A DNA stretch of 64,000 nucleotides, taken from Bin5 sp965200615 (GTDB lineage: Bacteria > Chloroflexota > Anaerolineae > Caldilineales > Caldilineaceae). Position numbers and translations under genes: made by a program. Where the stretch lies: assembly GCA_965200615.1 (NCBI GenBank), contig OZ241377.1:2914001-2978000 (forward strand), in the 5' to 3' direction. The notes below the pieces were generated by a model that was not told where the DNA came from, made no database searches, and saw nothing but the letters and a program-made list of their open reading frames with translations. The stretch's first letter is position 1; the number at the start of each line of letters is the position of its first letter. This document shows, piece after piece, positions 32,107 to 40,302 of the stretch.

Positions 32107-33348
32107 TTACGCATCAGGCAGGCCTGCACCGGCTTCCCAAGCTCCCTCTGCGACTGAACGGTAGACATCTGCCGTTTGCATTGCCGCTTTTCGCCAGCAG
32201 AAGCGGGCTGCTCTGCGCAGTCCTTCGTAGCGCATCTGCTCAGCCGTCTGTGGATCAGACAATACGCGGCGGACCTCTTCTGCCAAGCCCTCACCGGTCA
32301 TCTGTTCGATGTAGCGAGCTGCAGGCCCGGCTACCTCTGGCAGGCTGCTGGCCCTGCTGCAGACAACCGGGGTTCCACAGGCCAACGCTTCCAAAACGGG
32401 GATTCCGAATCCCTCATACTGGCTGGGCATCAGGAAGCAGTCGGCGCCGCTGTATATTGCCGGCAGATCTGCGTCAGGTACCCGGCCGGCGAAAAGGACA
32501 TCGTCAGCAAGGCGCAGCCGATCGACATTGTTTTGAACGCTGTCAAACAGCCAGCCGCGACTGCCGACGACGACAAGGCTGTGGGGCCAACCCGCGGCCT
32601 TCAACCGGGCGAGCGCCTCAAAGGCGAGCGCGTGATTCTTGCGCGGCTCCAGCGTGCCCACCATCAACAGATATGGTCTCCGGATCGAATGTGACTCCAT
32701 CACCTGGCGGACCTCTTCTTCGCCGGCCGGGCGGAACCGCTCTTCGATGCCTTCTTCCACGACATGTATCTTATCCGGAGGCGTACCATACAGTTCCAGT
32801 ATATCCCGCTTCGTGTGCCTGCTCACGGAGATGATAGTGCCGGCGCGGCGCACAAACAAGGGCATAGCCACGCGCAGGAAGGTGCGATTTGCCAGCGTGT
32901 GGTGCTGGGGATAGCGCTCGAAAATCAGATCGTGAACGGTCATGATCGACGGCCGCGCCATCCATGGCAGCAGATGCTCGGTGGCATGGAAGATGCATCC
33001 GGGCCCGAGCCTGCGTTCTACGATGGGGGCTCTCAAAAGCTGACATGCGAGCACGCCCAGCCGCCAGGGATACTGGCCCAGCGTCAGAGTGCGGGCGGGA
33101 ATGGGCGAAAGCGAGTCGGGAGGGCGATGGCCGCTGTGACTGTTGTAAAACAGGGTCAGGTCGATTGCGTCGCGACAGTGCCGCCACAGCGCCGACGCGA
33201 GGCATTCGGTATAGCGAGCCAGACCGGCGCTCTGGTGAACAGCAGGCCCGGCGTCGAGGACGACCTTCAGACGTCCGACCCTCTGCCGCGAGCGGCCGGG
33301 CGGGTTTTCGACGGGCGCGTTGCGGGCGGGGCCGGACTCACCACTCAT
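32107..33348 (-). CDS. Family 4 glycosyltransferase (GT-B fold)
   Basis: This 413-residue GT4 enzyme has an N-domain with LKVVLDAGPAVHQSAGLARY and HATEHLLPWMARPSIMTVHD. Next is the GT4 hinge sequence TIISVSRHTKRDILELYG. The C-domain has LLMVGTLEPRKNHALAFEAL and donor-site residues in SQYEGFGIPVLEALACGTP, then a helix-rich end. I chose the ATG at 33348 (MSGESGPARNAPVENPPG), which overlaps the 3' end of the DinG-type gene by 11 bases; longer frames run through that gene. It is separated from the flippase gene by 141 bases. It probably acts in the same glycan pathway as the five GT4 genes further downstream. Confidence 0.88.
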   Translation of the reverse strand: MSGESGPARNAPVENPPGRSRQRVGRLKVVLDAGPAVHQSAGLARYTECLASALWRHCRDAIDLTLFYNSHSGHRPPDSLSPIPARTLTLGQYPWRLGVLACQLLRAPIVERRLGPGCIFHATEHLLPWMARPSIMTVHDLIFERYPQHHTLANRTFLRVAMPLFVRRAGTIISVSRHTKRDILELYGTPPDKIHVVEEGIEERFRPAGEEEVRQVMESHSIRRPYLLMVGTLEPRKNHALAFEALARLKAAGWPHSLVVVGSRGWLFDSVQNNVDRLRLADDVLFAGRVPDADLPAIYSGADCFLMPSQYEGFGIPVLEALACGTPVVCSRASSLPEVAGPAARYIEQMTGEGLAEEVRRVLSDPQTAEQMRYEGLRRAARFCWRKAAMQTADVYRSVAEGAWEAGAGLPDA

Positions 33349-36300
33349 CAACAGTTCCCCAGGTATCAGACTCGAACTGAGGCTCGAAGGTCGAGTGCAT
33401 CTGTTCCGGTCTGTTGAGCCAGTCGTGAACTGCTTCGCCCAGGTGGGAAAGCGGGCTCTGGCGCCTGGCGCAGTCAGGCAGCGCGTCAAGAAAAATCTCG
33501 CCGTAGCTGCGCTGCCACAAACGGCTGTCGAGCAGCACGACGACCCCGCGATCGGCGGCGCTGCGGATCAGGCGCCCGAATCCCTGACGCAGGCGCAGGA
33601 CTGCCTCCGGCACGGCATAGTCGTGGAAGGCGTCTTCGTACAGCCTGCTGCGCGCGGCGTAGAGCGGGTCGGTCGGCACGGCGAAGGGAAGGCGGGCGAT
33701 GATCAGGCAGACCAGCTGATCGCCGGGCAGGTCGATTCCCTCCCAATAGCTGCTGGCGCCGAGCAGGACCGAACCCGGATTGGCCCGAAAGTCGCGCAGG
33801 TTGCGGCGGCGACTGCCCTCGCCCTGCTGAATCACGGTCAGCCCGGCGGCGGCAAGCGGCGTGCGAATGGCGTCGGCGCTGGCGCGCAGGTGACTATGGC
33901 TGGTAAAGAGGACGAGAGTTCTGCCCCCCGCGGCGAGCGCAGCCTGTTGAATGGCCTGCTCCAGGGCCTGCTGGTAGTTGTGATGGTCCGGCGGCGGCAT
34001 GTCGCCGGGCAGGTAGAGGAGGGCGTTACGTTTGTAGTCGAAGGGGCTGTCGATCACGGCGCCGTTTGCGTCCCAGCATCCCAACCTGTCGCGCAGATAG
34101 TCGAAGTGATCGCCGGCCTGAAGGGTCGCGCCGGTCAGCACGACGGCGCGCTTCTTGCTGAATAGCTCAGTAGCCAGCTTCCCACTCACCTGAAGCGGCG
34201 CGCTTCGCAGAATGACCGCATCTGCGCCGCGACGCGCTCGAGGCGTTCCGGCCGCGGAGGACTTTCCACTTGCGGGCAGCTCCAACCAGGCTACGGACTC
34301 TTCCTGGTGGTTGAGGGGACGCAGGATGACATCGTCCGCAACTTGCAGGAGGTCGGCGAGGCCGGTCTGGCCGTAGTGCAGCGCCTGGAGAGCGTGCGCC
34401 GTTTCACTGCTCCCAGCGGACGAGTTCCCGGACTCATCTTCCCCTTGCCACCACTGGGAGGCGTCCAGCCGGTCTGCCAGTTCTGTCAGCCGACCCAGCG
34501 TCTGGCCGATTTTCCGGCTGATCCCGTCCCACTCGATTTCGATTTCGCTCCATGCCGGCTGTGCCCGCATGCGGCTGTCCAGGGCCACCTGCTGAGGAAA
34601 GCCGGACGCAGCGCGGGAGCCGGTCCTGACCTCGGCGTGACGCAGGACGAACTCGTGGAGGGCATCGGCAAATGGAGGTATGCCGGTTCGCAGGTTCCGG
34701 TTTTCGGATGCCAATTGCCTGGCAACCTTTTGCAGATGGTCTTGCTTCAGGCGAGCGGCCAGTTGTTGGACTGCAGCGTCCAGACTTTCCAGAAGGCAGG
34801 CCAGCCCACGCAGATCCATCTGCCGTGTAAACTGCTCGGTTGCCGCGCCTTCCAGGTGATGGGCCTCGTCAACGATCAGGTTGTCATATTCGGGCAGGAC
34901 CTGGCCGCCGGCGCCAATATCGGCCAGCAGGAGCGCGTGATTGACGACCAGCAGGTGGGCCGAAACGGCTTGCCGGTGGGCTTCCAGGTAGAAGTCACGG
35001 TAACGGCCGCCGAGAAAGTCATGGCGGCCTGAAGGACGTCCGAAGGCGCATAGTTCCAGGCTGCATTCGTCTGCATGGGAGGCGACGTGCGCCATCAGCG
35101 CCTGCTCTTGCCGGTCGTGGATGGGAAGCTCGCTCAGGTCGCCGCTTTGTGTATGCGGCAGCCAGACCAGCAGCTTGGCCAGAAACCGCAGCTCCAGGGG
35201 AGGCAGGGACCCGGCAAAGAGGCCTCCACCGCCGCGAGGGAGATTCAACCAGCTGGCCAGCCTGCGCGTACACAGATAACGGGAACGACCTTTCAAGGCC
35301 ATTGCCCGAACTTGCGGGCGGCTGCTGTTCAAGCCCAGGTCGGAATCCGCCAGGACCTGGGCCACGCGGGGCAGCTCCTTTTCCAGCAGCTGGTCCTGCA
35401 GCGGCAGTGTATGCGTGGCGATTACGACGCGGCTCTCGTTGCTTGCTGCCCAGGCTGCGGCCGGCAAGAGATAGGCCAGGCTCTTCCCGGCGCCGGTTCC
35501 GGCTTCAATGATTCTGTGATCGCCCCGATTGAGCGCGTCCAGGGTTTGAAGCGACATTTGCAGCTGGCCGTCGCGCAGTTCGAACGCAGCGCCTGACCCG
35601 GCGTCGAACTCCGCCGCGAGCGGCCCGCTGTCTGAAAAGGCCTCGACCAGGAACCGGTCTGCAATCTCCCGCGGTGAAGGGTCAGGCGTGAGAGGAGAGA
35701 GAGGGGGGCCGCTACTACGGACCTGCCTGGTCAATCCACCAGATTTTTCTTCGAGACCGGTACGCTTTCGGCTGCGCGACTCGTCTTCAAACAGGAGTAG
35801 AGGTCCCCAATCGCTTCCGCGACCGGCTTCGCTCAGTGTCTCCAGTATCGAATCCGGCAGCGCCTTGATTCGTTCCACGAGGTGAAGAAGAAGATCGGCC
35901 GTCGCCTCGGCATCGTGGCTCGCCCGGTGGGCCGACGTCAGTGGAATCTCCAGCGCACGGCACAGTTCTCCGAGACTGTAGCTGTCCTGGCCCGGCAGCA
36001 GAATCGTCGCCAGTTCGTAGGTGTCGAGGACGGGCGCGTTCAGCTTCAGGCCGGCCGCCCGCAGGAACGAGAGGTCGAACCCGGCGCTGTGGGCGACGAC
36101 GGCTTGCGCGCCGTTCCCGAAAAAGTCCATGATTTCAGGTATCAGGTCGTCAATGGAGGGCGCGTCCGCCACATCGGCGGGGCGGATACCGGTGAGCTGT
36201 TGAATACGTACGGGGAGCGGACGGCCGGGGTTGATGCAGGTAGAGTAGTATTCGCGCGGGCGGCCATTCTGAAAGCGCACGGCCCCAAACTCGATGATGG

Positions 36301-36364
36301 TGTCCCGCTTGGGGTTCAGGCCGGTTGTCTCCAGATCGAAAGCGACGAAAGTTCGCGGAGGCAT
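33338..36364 (-). CDS. DinG-type ATP-dependent helicase fused to DnaQ-like 3'-5' exonuclease
   Basis: This 1008-residue fusion begins with a DEDD exonuclease (residues 5-165): VAFDLETTGL (D10, E12), AHSAGFDLSFLRAAG and HRASHDAEAT. It continues after a linker with an XPD/DinG-like superfamily 2 helicase: Walker A IIEAGTGAGKS near 286-296, DEAH in LIVDEAHHLEGAA, and motifs V-VI in SYWEGIDLPGD and QGFGRLIRSAADRG. The Fe-S domain region keeps three cysteines (YLCTRR, DEC, ELC). The expected fourth position before VNHALLL is missing, so a normal 4Fe-4S cluster may be lost, as in Bacillus-type DinG. I chose the ATG at 36364 (MPPRTFVAFDLE) since the 130-residue extension upstream is antisense to the next gene. 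The probable role is unwinding and trimming DNA during repair. Confidence 0.9.
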   Translation of the reverse strand: MPPRTFVAFDLETTGLNPKRDTIIEFGAVRFQNGRPREYYSTCINPGRPLPVRIQQLTGIRPADVADAPSIDDLIPEIMDFFGNGAQAVVAHSAGFDLSFLRAAGLKLNAPVLDTYELATILLPGQDSYSLGELCRALEIPLTSAHRASHDAEATADLLLHLVERIKALPDSILETLSEAGRGSDWGPLLLFEDESRSRKRTGLEEKSGGLTRQVRSSGPPLSPLTPDPSPREIADRFLVEAFSDSGPLAAEFDAGSGAAFELRDGQLQMSLQTLDALNRGDHRIIEAGTGAGKSLAYLLPAAAWAASNESRVVIATHTLPLQDQLLEKELPRVAQVLADSDLGLNSSRPQVRAMALKGRSRYLCTRRLASWLNLPRGGGGLFAGSLPPLELRFLAKLLVWLPHTQSGDLSELPIHDRQEQALMAHVASHADECSLELCAFGRPSGRHDFLGGRYRDFYLEAHRQAVSAHLLVVNHALLLADIGAGGQVLPEYDNLIVDEAHHLEGAATEQFTRQMDLRGLACLLESLDAAVQQLAARLKQDHLQKVARQLASENRNLRTGIPPFADALHEFVLRHAEVRTGSRAASGFPQQVALDSRMRAQPAWSEIEIEWDGISRKIGQTLGRLTELADRLDASQWWQGEDESGNSSAGSSETAHALQALHYGQTGLADLLQVADDVILRPLNHQEESVAWLELPASGKSSAAGTPRARRGADAVILRSAPLQVSGKLATELFSKKRAVVLTGATLQAGDHFDYLRDRLGCWDANGAVIDSPFDYKRNALLYLPGDMPPPDHHNYQQALEQAIQQAALAAGGRTLVLFTSHSHLRASADAIRTPLAAAGLTVIQQGEGSRRRNLRDFRANPGSVLLGASSYWEGIDLPGDQLVCLIIARLPFAVPTDPLYAARSRLYEDAFHDYAVPEAVLRLRQGFGRLIRSAADRGVVVLLDSRLWQRSYGEIFLDALPDCARRQSPLSHLGEAVHDWLNRPEQMHSTFEPQFESDTWGTVDEW

Positions 36365-36411
36365 GACTAAGCGGCTCCGGGCCGGCGGGCGGACGTGCGC
36401 GCAGTCATCGG

Positions 36412-37044
36412 TTACCCATCGGTGACAACACTGCTGAAGGAGATGGCCTCGGCGGTTCTGGTCACGCTGCCGGTATAGAGCCAGGAGATCTGCCGCAGCG
36501 TAAGCGCCTGGTCGAACTCCGTAAGCGCCGAAATGCAGTCTGCCGGCACGACGACGGAAAACCAGCGCAGACCGGCGGAAGCGGCCGTGTGGAGCACGCA
36601 GATGCTGGAGACAGTGCCGACGATTACGAGGTTGCGCACGTTCCAGACATTGGCGAGGAAATGCTCCAGCCAGGTGCCGTAGAAGCCGTCGTAGCGGCTC
36701 TTCCGGCAGACCAGATCTTCCGGTTGGGGCGCCAGCTCCTCCACGATCTGCCAACCCCAGCTGTTCGTTTCACAGTGGCGCGGCCAGATCTCCCATTCGG
36801 GGTCGCCGGCGAAGTGGCTGTCCTGGGTGTAGGCGATGCGCACACCGGCGCGGCGGGCGCGCGCCAGCAGGTCTTGCAGAGTAGCGAGCGTGGCGGCGGC
36901 GTCCGGCACGACAAGGGCGCCGCCATCCTTTACGAAGTCGTTCTGCATATCGACGACAATGACGGCGCTGTTCTGCGCGGGCAGTTCGACGCTGGGCTGC
37001 CACGGGATTTCGGGAACTTCCACGGTTTCACCCGGAACTGGCAT
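36412..37044 (-). CDS. Isochorismatase-family cysteine hydrolase
   Basis: This 210-residue protein of the cysteine-hydrolase (nicotinamidase/isochorismatase) fold carries the catalytic triad. Asp lies in VIVVDMQNDFVKDGG, Lys in CRKSRYDGFYGTWL, and Cys in VGTVSSICVLHTA with the preceding cis-peptide. Such enzymes hydrolyse amides, carbamates or vinyl ethers, for example nicotinamide, ureidoacrylate, carbamoylsarcosine or isochorismate. The ATG at 37044 is preceded by AAGGAGGG, a strong ribosome site. It lies between a PhyH dioxygenase gene (78 bases upstream) and the DinG-type gene (47 bases downstream). That position suggests a catabolic substrate with an amide or carbamate group rather than NAD salvage. 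Confidence 0.9.
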   Translation of the reverse strand: MPVPGETVEVPEIPWQPSVELPAQNSAVIVVDMQNDFVKDGGALVVPDAAATLATLQDLLARARRAGVRIAYTQDSHFAGDPEWEIWPRHCETNSWGWQIVEELAPQPEDLVCRKSRYDGFYGTWLEHFLANVWNVRNLVIVGTVSSICVLHTAASAGLRWFSVVVPADCISALTEFDQALTLRQISWLYTGSVTRTAEAISFSSVVTDG

Positions 37045-37122
37045 CCGGCCCTCCTTTCCCTGACCGGTGAAGAACGAAACAGATCCAAGTCAGCAAGCGA
37101 CCTCGCGTCACCGGCTGCGGCG

Positions 37123-37965
37123 TTATTCCAGATCCCAGCGGCTGGGATTGATTCCGGGCGCTTCACTGGCCATGTTGGCTGGCTTGTTGCCGCCGCCGAA
37201 GTCCCATTTGCGTGTATTGCGGTCGATGAAAAGTGCTTTGACCTCTGGCGGCAGTCCCGCCAAATCCTCGGCCGGCCACTGATCCACTTCCGGTTCGACC
37301 GGGCCGGCCCAAGCGGGTCGGTATGCGATCGCCAGCAGCTCGCGGGAATAGTCGCCCACGTTGGGGAAATTGCCATGGAAGACGCGATGATTTATCAGCA
37401 CGGCAGAGCCGGCCGCGGCCGTTACCATTACCTCTTCGGGATGGGACTCGTATCGCACGTAAGGGTTGGCATGCGCGTGCATGCCCAGGTGAGAGCGGGG
37501 TATCACGCGAAATGGCGAGACCTCTTCCGTCAGATCCTGCAGGTAGTAGAGCACGCGAACCATGCAGGGGCAGCTGCCCTCGTAGCCGAAGATCTTTGAT
37601 CCATAGGGCTGGCCGTCGGTGTGGAGGCTGATGCCCGGATGACCCGGCTCCGAACGCGCGTAGGCGTAAGACATGAATACAATGTCGTCGCCAAACAGGC
37701 GCTCCAGAAACTGGATCGTGGGAGGATGCGCGATCAGTTCCGTTATGGGGCCGCCTGTGAACTGTGCCTTGGGGCGGACCTGCTGCTTATCGCTGTAATC
37801 CACTGCGAAAGTGTCGAGTTTCGTCGTTTCGGCCCGCAGTCTTTCCAGATGTTCGGGGGAGAGAAGATCAGGAAGGACGGTGTAGCCCTCGACTTCAAGC
37901 TGATACGTGTGCTGTCCGAAGTTCAGTTCTGACCAGTCACGGTCGTCGACTTTCACTTTGATCAT
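37123..37965 (-). CDS. Phytanoyl-CoA dioxygenase (PhyH) family Fe(II)/2-oxoglutarate oxygenase
   Basis: This 280-residue non-heme iron dioxygenase has a double-stranded beta-helix core. The metal facial triad is visible as HTD in GISLHTDGQPYGSK and the distal His in AVLINHRVFHGN. The 2-oxoglutarate Arg is probably in YSRELLAIAYRPAW. PhyH enzymes hydroxylate C-H bonds using oxygen and 2-oxoglutarate; bacterial ones act on lipids, amino acids, phosphonates or natural products. The ATG at 37965 has a GGGAG upstream. It follows four Gfo/Idh/MocA genes by 71 bases and precedes the isochorismatase-fold hydrolase. Hydroxylation coupled with dehydrogenation in one pathway is plausible but not proved. 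No cosubstrate-independent features are apparent. Confidence 0.88.
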   Translation of the reverse strand: MIKVKVDDRDWSELNFGQHTYQLEVEGYTVLPDLLSPEHLERLRAETTKLDTFAVDYSDKQQVRPKAQFTGGPITELIAHPPTIQFLERLFGDDIVFMSYAYARSEPGHPGISLHTDGQPYGSKIFGYEGSCPCMVRVLYYLQDLTEEVSPFRVIPRSHLGMHAHANPYVRYESHPEEVMVTAAAGSAVLINHRVFHGNFPNVGDYSRELLAIAYRPAWAGPVEPEVDQWPAEDLAGLPPEVKALFIDRNTRKWDFGGGNKPANMASEAPGINPSRWDLE

Positions 37966-38036
37966 GGTCGTTCTCCCAACCTTGGTGAATCCTGCAATAA
38001 AGTTACGTGCAGTCCCGGCTTCAGATTCTGAAGGTG

Positions 38037-39068
38037 TCAGCGATGGAAGATGTAGAGCGAACGGTTCTCGAGCGGCAAGCTGATGCGTCTTTGCTGCCGG
38101 TGGCTCTCTGCCAGAGCCAGACAGACCTCGGTCAGGTGGTGAGCAGTTTCGACAGGGCCCAGTGTCTGCCGGCCCTCTTCGTGCGCCAGGACCAGGTCTT
38201 CCAGACAGTACTGGGTCGCGCTGTGTTCGGGTACCAGCTTGACGGGTACGTTGGCGGCAACGCGCGTCTTGCCGGCGTCGTTCTTGCGAAGCTGCAGGCC
38301 CGTGCCATTGTCAAATATGCGCACGCTGCCGCTATCGCCCATGACCTCAAACTCCCAGTTGCCGGCGGGGACGCTGGTGGCAGCGATGCCACCGGCAAAG
38401 GTAAGCTGGAAGATACCGTATGGGTCATCATCCAGACGGTTGTCAGGAATACGATGATCGATCGAGTTGAGCTCGCCCCAGACGCTCTCCACTTTCGGAT
38501 CGTCGAGCAGGAAGCTCAAGGTGTCAATGGAGTGGATATGGCCGTGGAGCAGGTTCGTGCTGGCGTAGTGGATCGCGGCTTTCGGTTCGCCGATTTTGCC
38601 TTGCCGGATCATGTCGCGGGCCTGGTGATAACGCAGGTTGAAGCGGCGCAGGACGCCTGAATTGAACAGGGACCCGTTTTCCCGGACCGCTTTGAGGATC
38701 CCATCGGCCTCCTCCATCGAACAGGCGATCGCCTTTTCGCAGAAGATTAGCCTGACCCCTTCCTCCGCGGACCGGGTCGCCATCTCGGCGTGCAGATGGC
38801 CGCGCGTGCAGACGGCAACCATGTCGGGTTCCTCCTGGCGGATCATCTCGACATAGTCTTCGTAGAGTGCGTCGACGCCCCAACGCTCTGAGAATGCCGC
38901 CCTCTTAGCGGCATCGGTGTCTGCCCCGGTGACTACCTGCAAACGCTCGCTGGCTTTGCAGGATGCCGCGACAGAGTAGGGTGGGCTCCTGTCGGGAAAC
39001 TCGTCGTCGATTGTGCTGCCCATGCGTCCGAGGCCAATGATTGCAACGCGATAGATTCTGTCGGTCAT
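38037..39068 (-). CDS. Gfo/Idh/MocA-family NAD(P)-dependent oxidoreductase (divergent member)
   Basis: This 343-residue protein has an N-terminal Rossmann domain with YRVAIIGLGRMGSTIDDEFP and the Glu-Lys pair in LIFCEKAIACSMEEAD, corresponding to the family EKP motif (here EKA). The C-terminal domain includes NLLHGHIHSIDTLSFLLDDP, with the putative catalytic His. It is clearly related to the three neighbouring paralogues but far less similar to them (by eye about 30 percent), so it is an older copy. The ATG at 39068 has GGAGAAAC upstream. Such enzymes oxidise sugars, inositols or sugar amines with NAD(P). It precedes the PhyH gene. Confidence 0.88.
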   Translation of the reverse strand: MTDRIYRVAIIGLGRMGSTIDDEFPDRSPPYSVAASCKASERLQVVTGADTDAAKRAAFSERWGVDALYEDYVEMIRQEEPDMVAVCTRGHLHAEMATRSAEEGVRLIFCEKAIACSMEEADGILKAVRENGSLFNSGVLRRFNLRYHQARDMIRQGKIGEPKAAIHYASTNLLHGHIHSIDTLSFLLDDPKVESVWGELNSIDHRIPDNRLDDDPYGIFQLTFAGGIAATSVPAGNWEFEVMGDSGSVRIFDNGTGLQLRKNDAGKTRVAANVPVKLVPEHSATQYCLEDLVLAHEEGRQTLGPVETAHHLTEVCLALAESHRQQRRISLPLENRSLYIFHR

Positions 39069-39123
39069 GGTTGTTTCTCCATCAAACTGTGGGCAGCGGC
39101 GTGAGCGAAAAAGGATAAAGGAC

Positions 39124-40239
39124 TCAGGGCCAGCGCCCCTTGAGTCTTCTAATGCGGGCAGGCACGGAATCCTGGGCGATCTCTGACGACAGAAGGCGGA
39201 GGGAGCGGTCGGGCAGCGGCAGGTCTATGCGACAGCCGCCTTGACGATGCGACTCGCGCAGCGCGATCGCGATCTCCAGGGCTTTGCGTCCATCCTCGCC
39301 GGAGCAGCGGGGCGGGGCGCCGCTTTCCATACATTGAACAAGATCTTCGATGACGGCAAAACCCATGCTGGGGATGCTCGTCGGCAGGGGGAAGGGCGCA
39401 CGCGCCGGCAGGCTGCGGCCGCGCGGCCCGCCAGGGACCCAGCGGTAGTACTGCGTTTCCATGCCTTGAGCGAGAGAACGAACGCGTCCTTCCGTGCCGA
39501 TCAGGTCGAACTCCCACGGGGCGGCGCCTGTCGGCGTTCCGCGCAGAAAGCCGCGCACGCCGTTGTCGAACGCCATATAGCCGTTGCCCATCAGATCTTC
39601 GTCGCCGGCCGCCCTCTCGTCCGACTCCATCTCGCCGAAGACCCATTCGACATCAGCGCCAACCAGGTAGCGTATGGTGTCGATTGCGTGGCTGCCGTTG
39701 GAGGAGAGGTTGCACTGTGTGTAGGCGGTTATCTGCAACAGCTCGCCCAGCTCCCCCTCCTCGACCATGCGGCGCGCCTCGGTAAAAAAGACGTTGTAGC
39801 GGCGGGAGCAGTTGACAGCGACGGCCACGCCCTTGCGGTCGCAGAGGTCGATCACATCATCGGCCTCGGCAAGACTGAGCGTGAACGGCTTCTCTGCCCA
39901 GATCGCCTTGACGCCGGCGTTGATCGCATCGATCATGATGGCGGCGCGGTGACGCGCAGTTGTGCACATGCTTACGAAGTCGGGCCGCTCCGCTTCCAAC
40001 ATTTCACGGTAGTCGGAGTAGATCTGCCTGTCTTCCAGGCCCCAGCGTTCGGCGAAGATTGCGCCCTGCTCTGCGTGCGGGTCGGCGCCGGCGACCAGCT
40101 CCGTATGGGGCGAGGCCGCGTAGGTGGGGGCGTGGCAGTACGGCATAAAGAACTGTCCGCCCTGCCTGATTTCATCGTCGAAAGTGCTGCCCATGCGCCC
40201 AAGACCGATTACGGCTGCGCGATAGGTGCTTTCTGACAT
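39124..40239 (-). CDS. Gfo/Idh/MocA-family oxidoreductase, tandem copy 1
   Basis: This 371-residue dehydrogenase has an N-domain with YRAAVIGLGRMGSTFDDE, IWAEKPFTLSLAEAD (EKP with the catalytic Lys) and AVAVNCSRRYNVFFTEA. The C-domain holds NGSHAIDTIRYLVGADVEWV, with His and Asp in the usual catalytic place, and GEDGRKALEIAIALRESHR. It is very similar to the next two genes along its whole length (about 80 percent to copy 2 by eye), indicating recent tandem duplication. I chose the ATG at 40239 because it matches the start of the paralogues. The C-terminus differs from copy to copy. The substrate is unknown; sugars, cyclitols or amino sugars are typical of this family. Confidence 0.92.
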   Translation of the reverse strand: MSESTYRAAVIGLGRMGSTFDDEIRQGGQFFMPYCHAPTYAASPHTELVAGADPHAEQGAIFAERWGLEDRQIYSDYREMLEAERPDFVSMCTTARHRAAIMIDAINAGVKAIWAEKPFTLSLAEADDVIDLCDRKGVAVAVNCSRRYNVFFTEARRMVEEGELGELLQITAYTQCNLSSNGSHAIDTIRYLVGADVEWVFGEMESDERAAGDEDLMGNGYMAFDNGVRGFLRGTPTGAAPWEFDLIGTEGRVRSLAQGMETQYYRWVPGGPRGRSLPARAPFPLPTSIPSMGFAVIEDLVQCMESGAPPRCSGEDGRKALEIAIALRESHRQGGCRIDLPLPDRSLRLLSSEIAQDSVPARIRRLKGRWP

Positions 40240-40302
40240 GGCTATTGCTCCTGAAGGCTGCGGTCTTCGCTGTTCACCTCTCAACATTTCCTGTCCGGCG
40301 CC

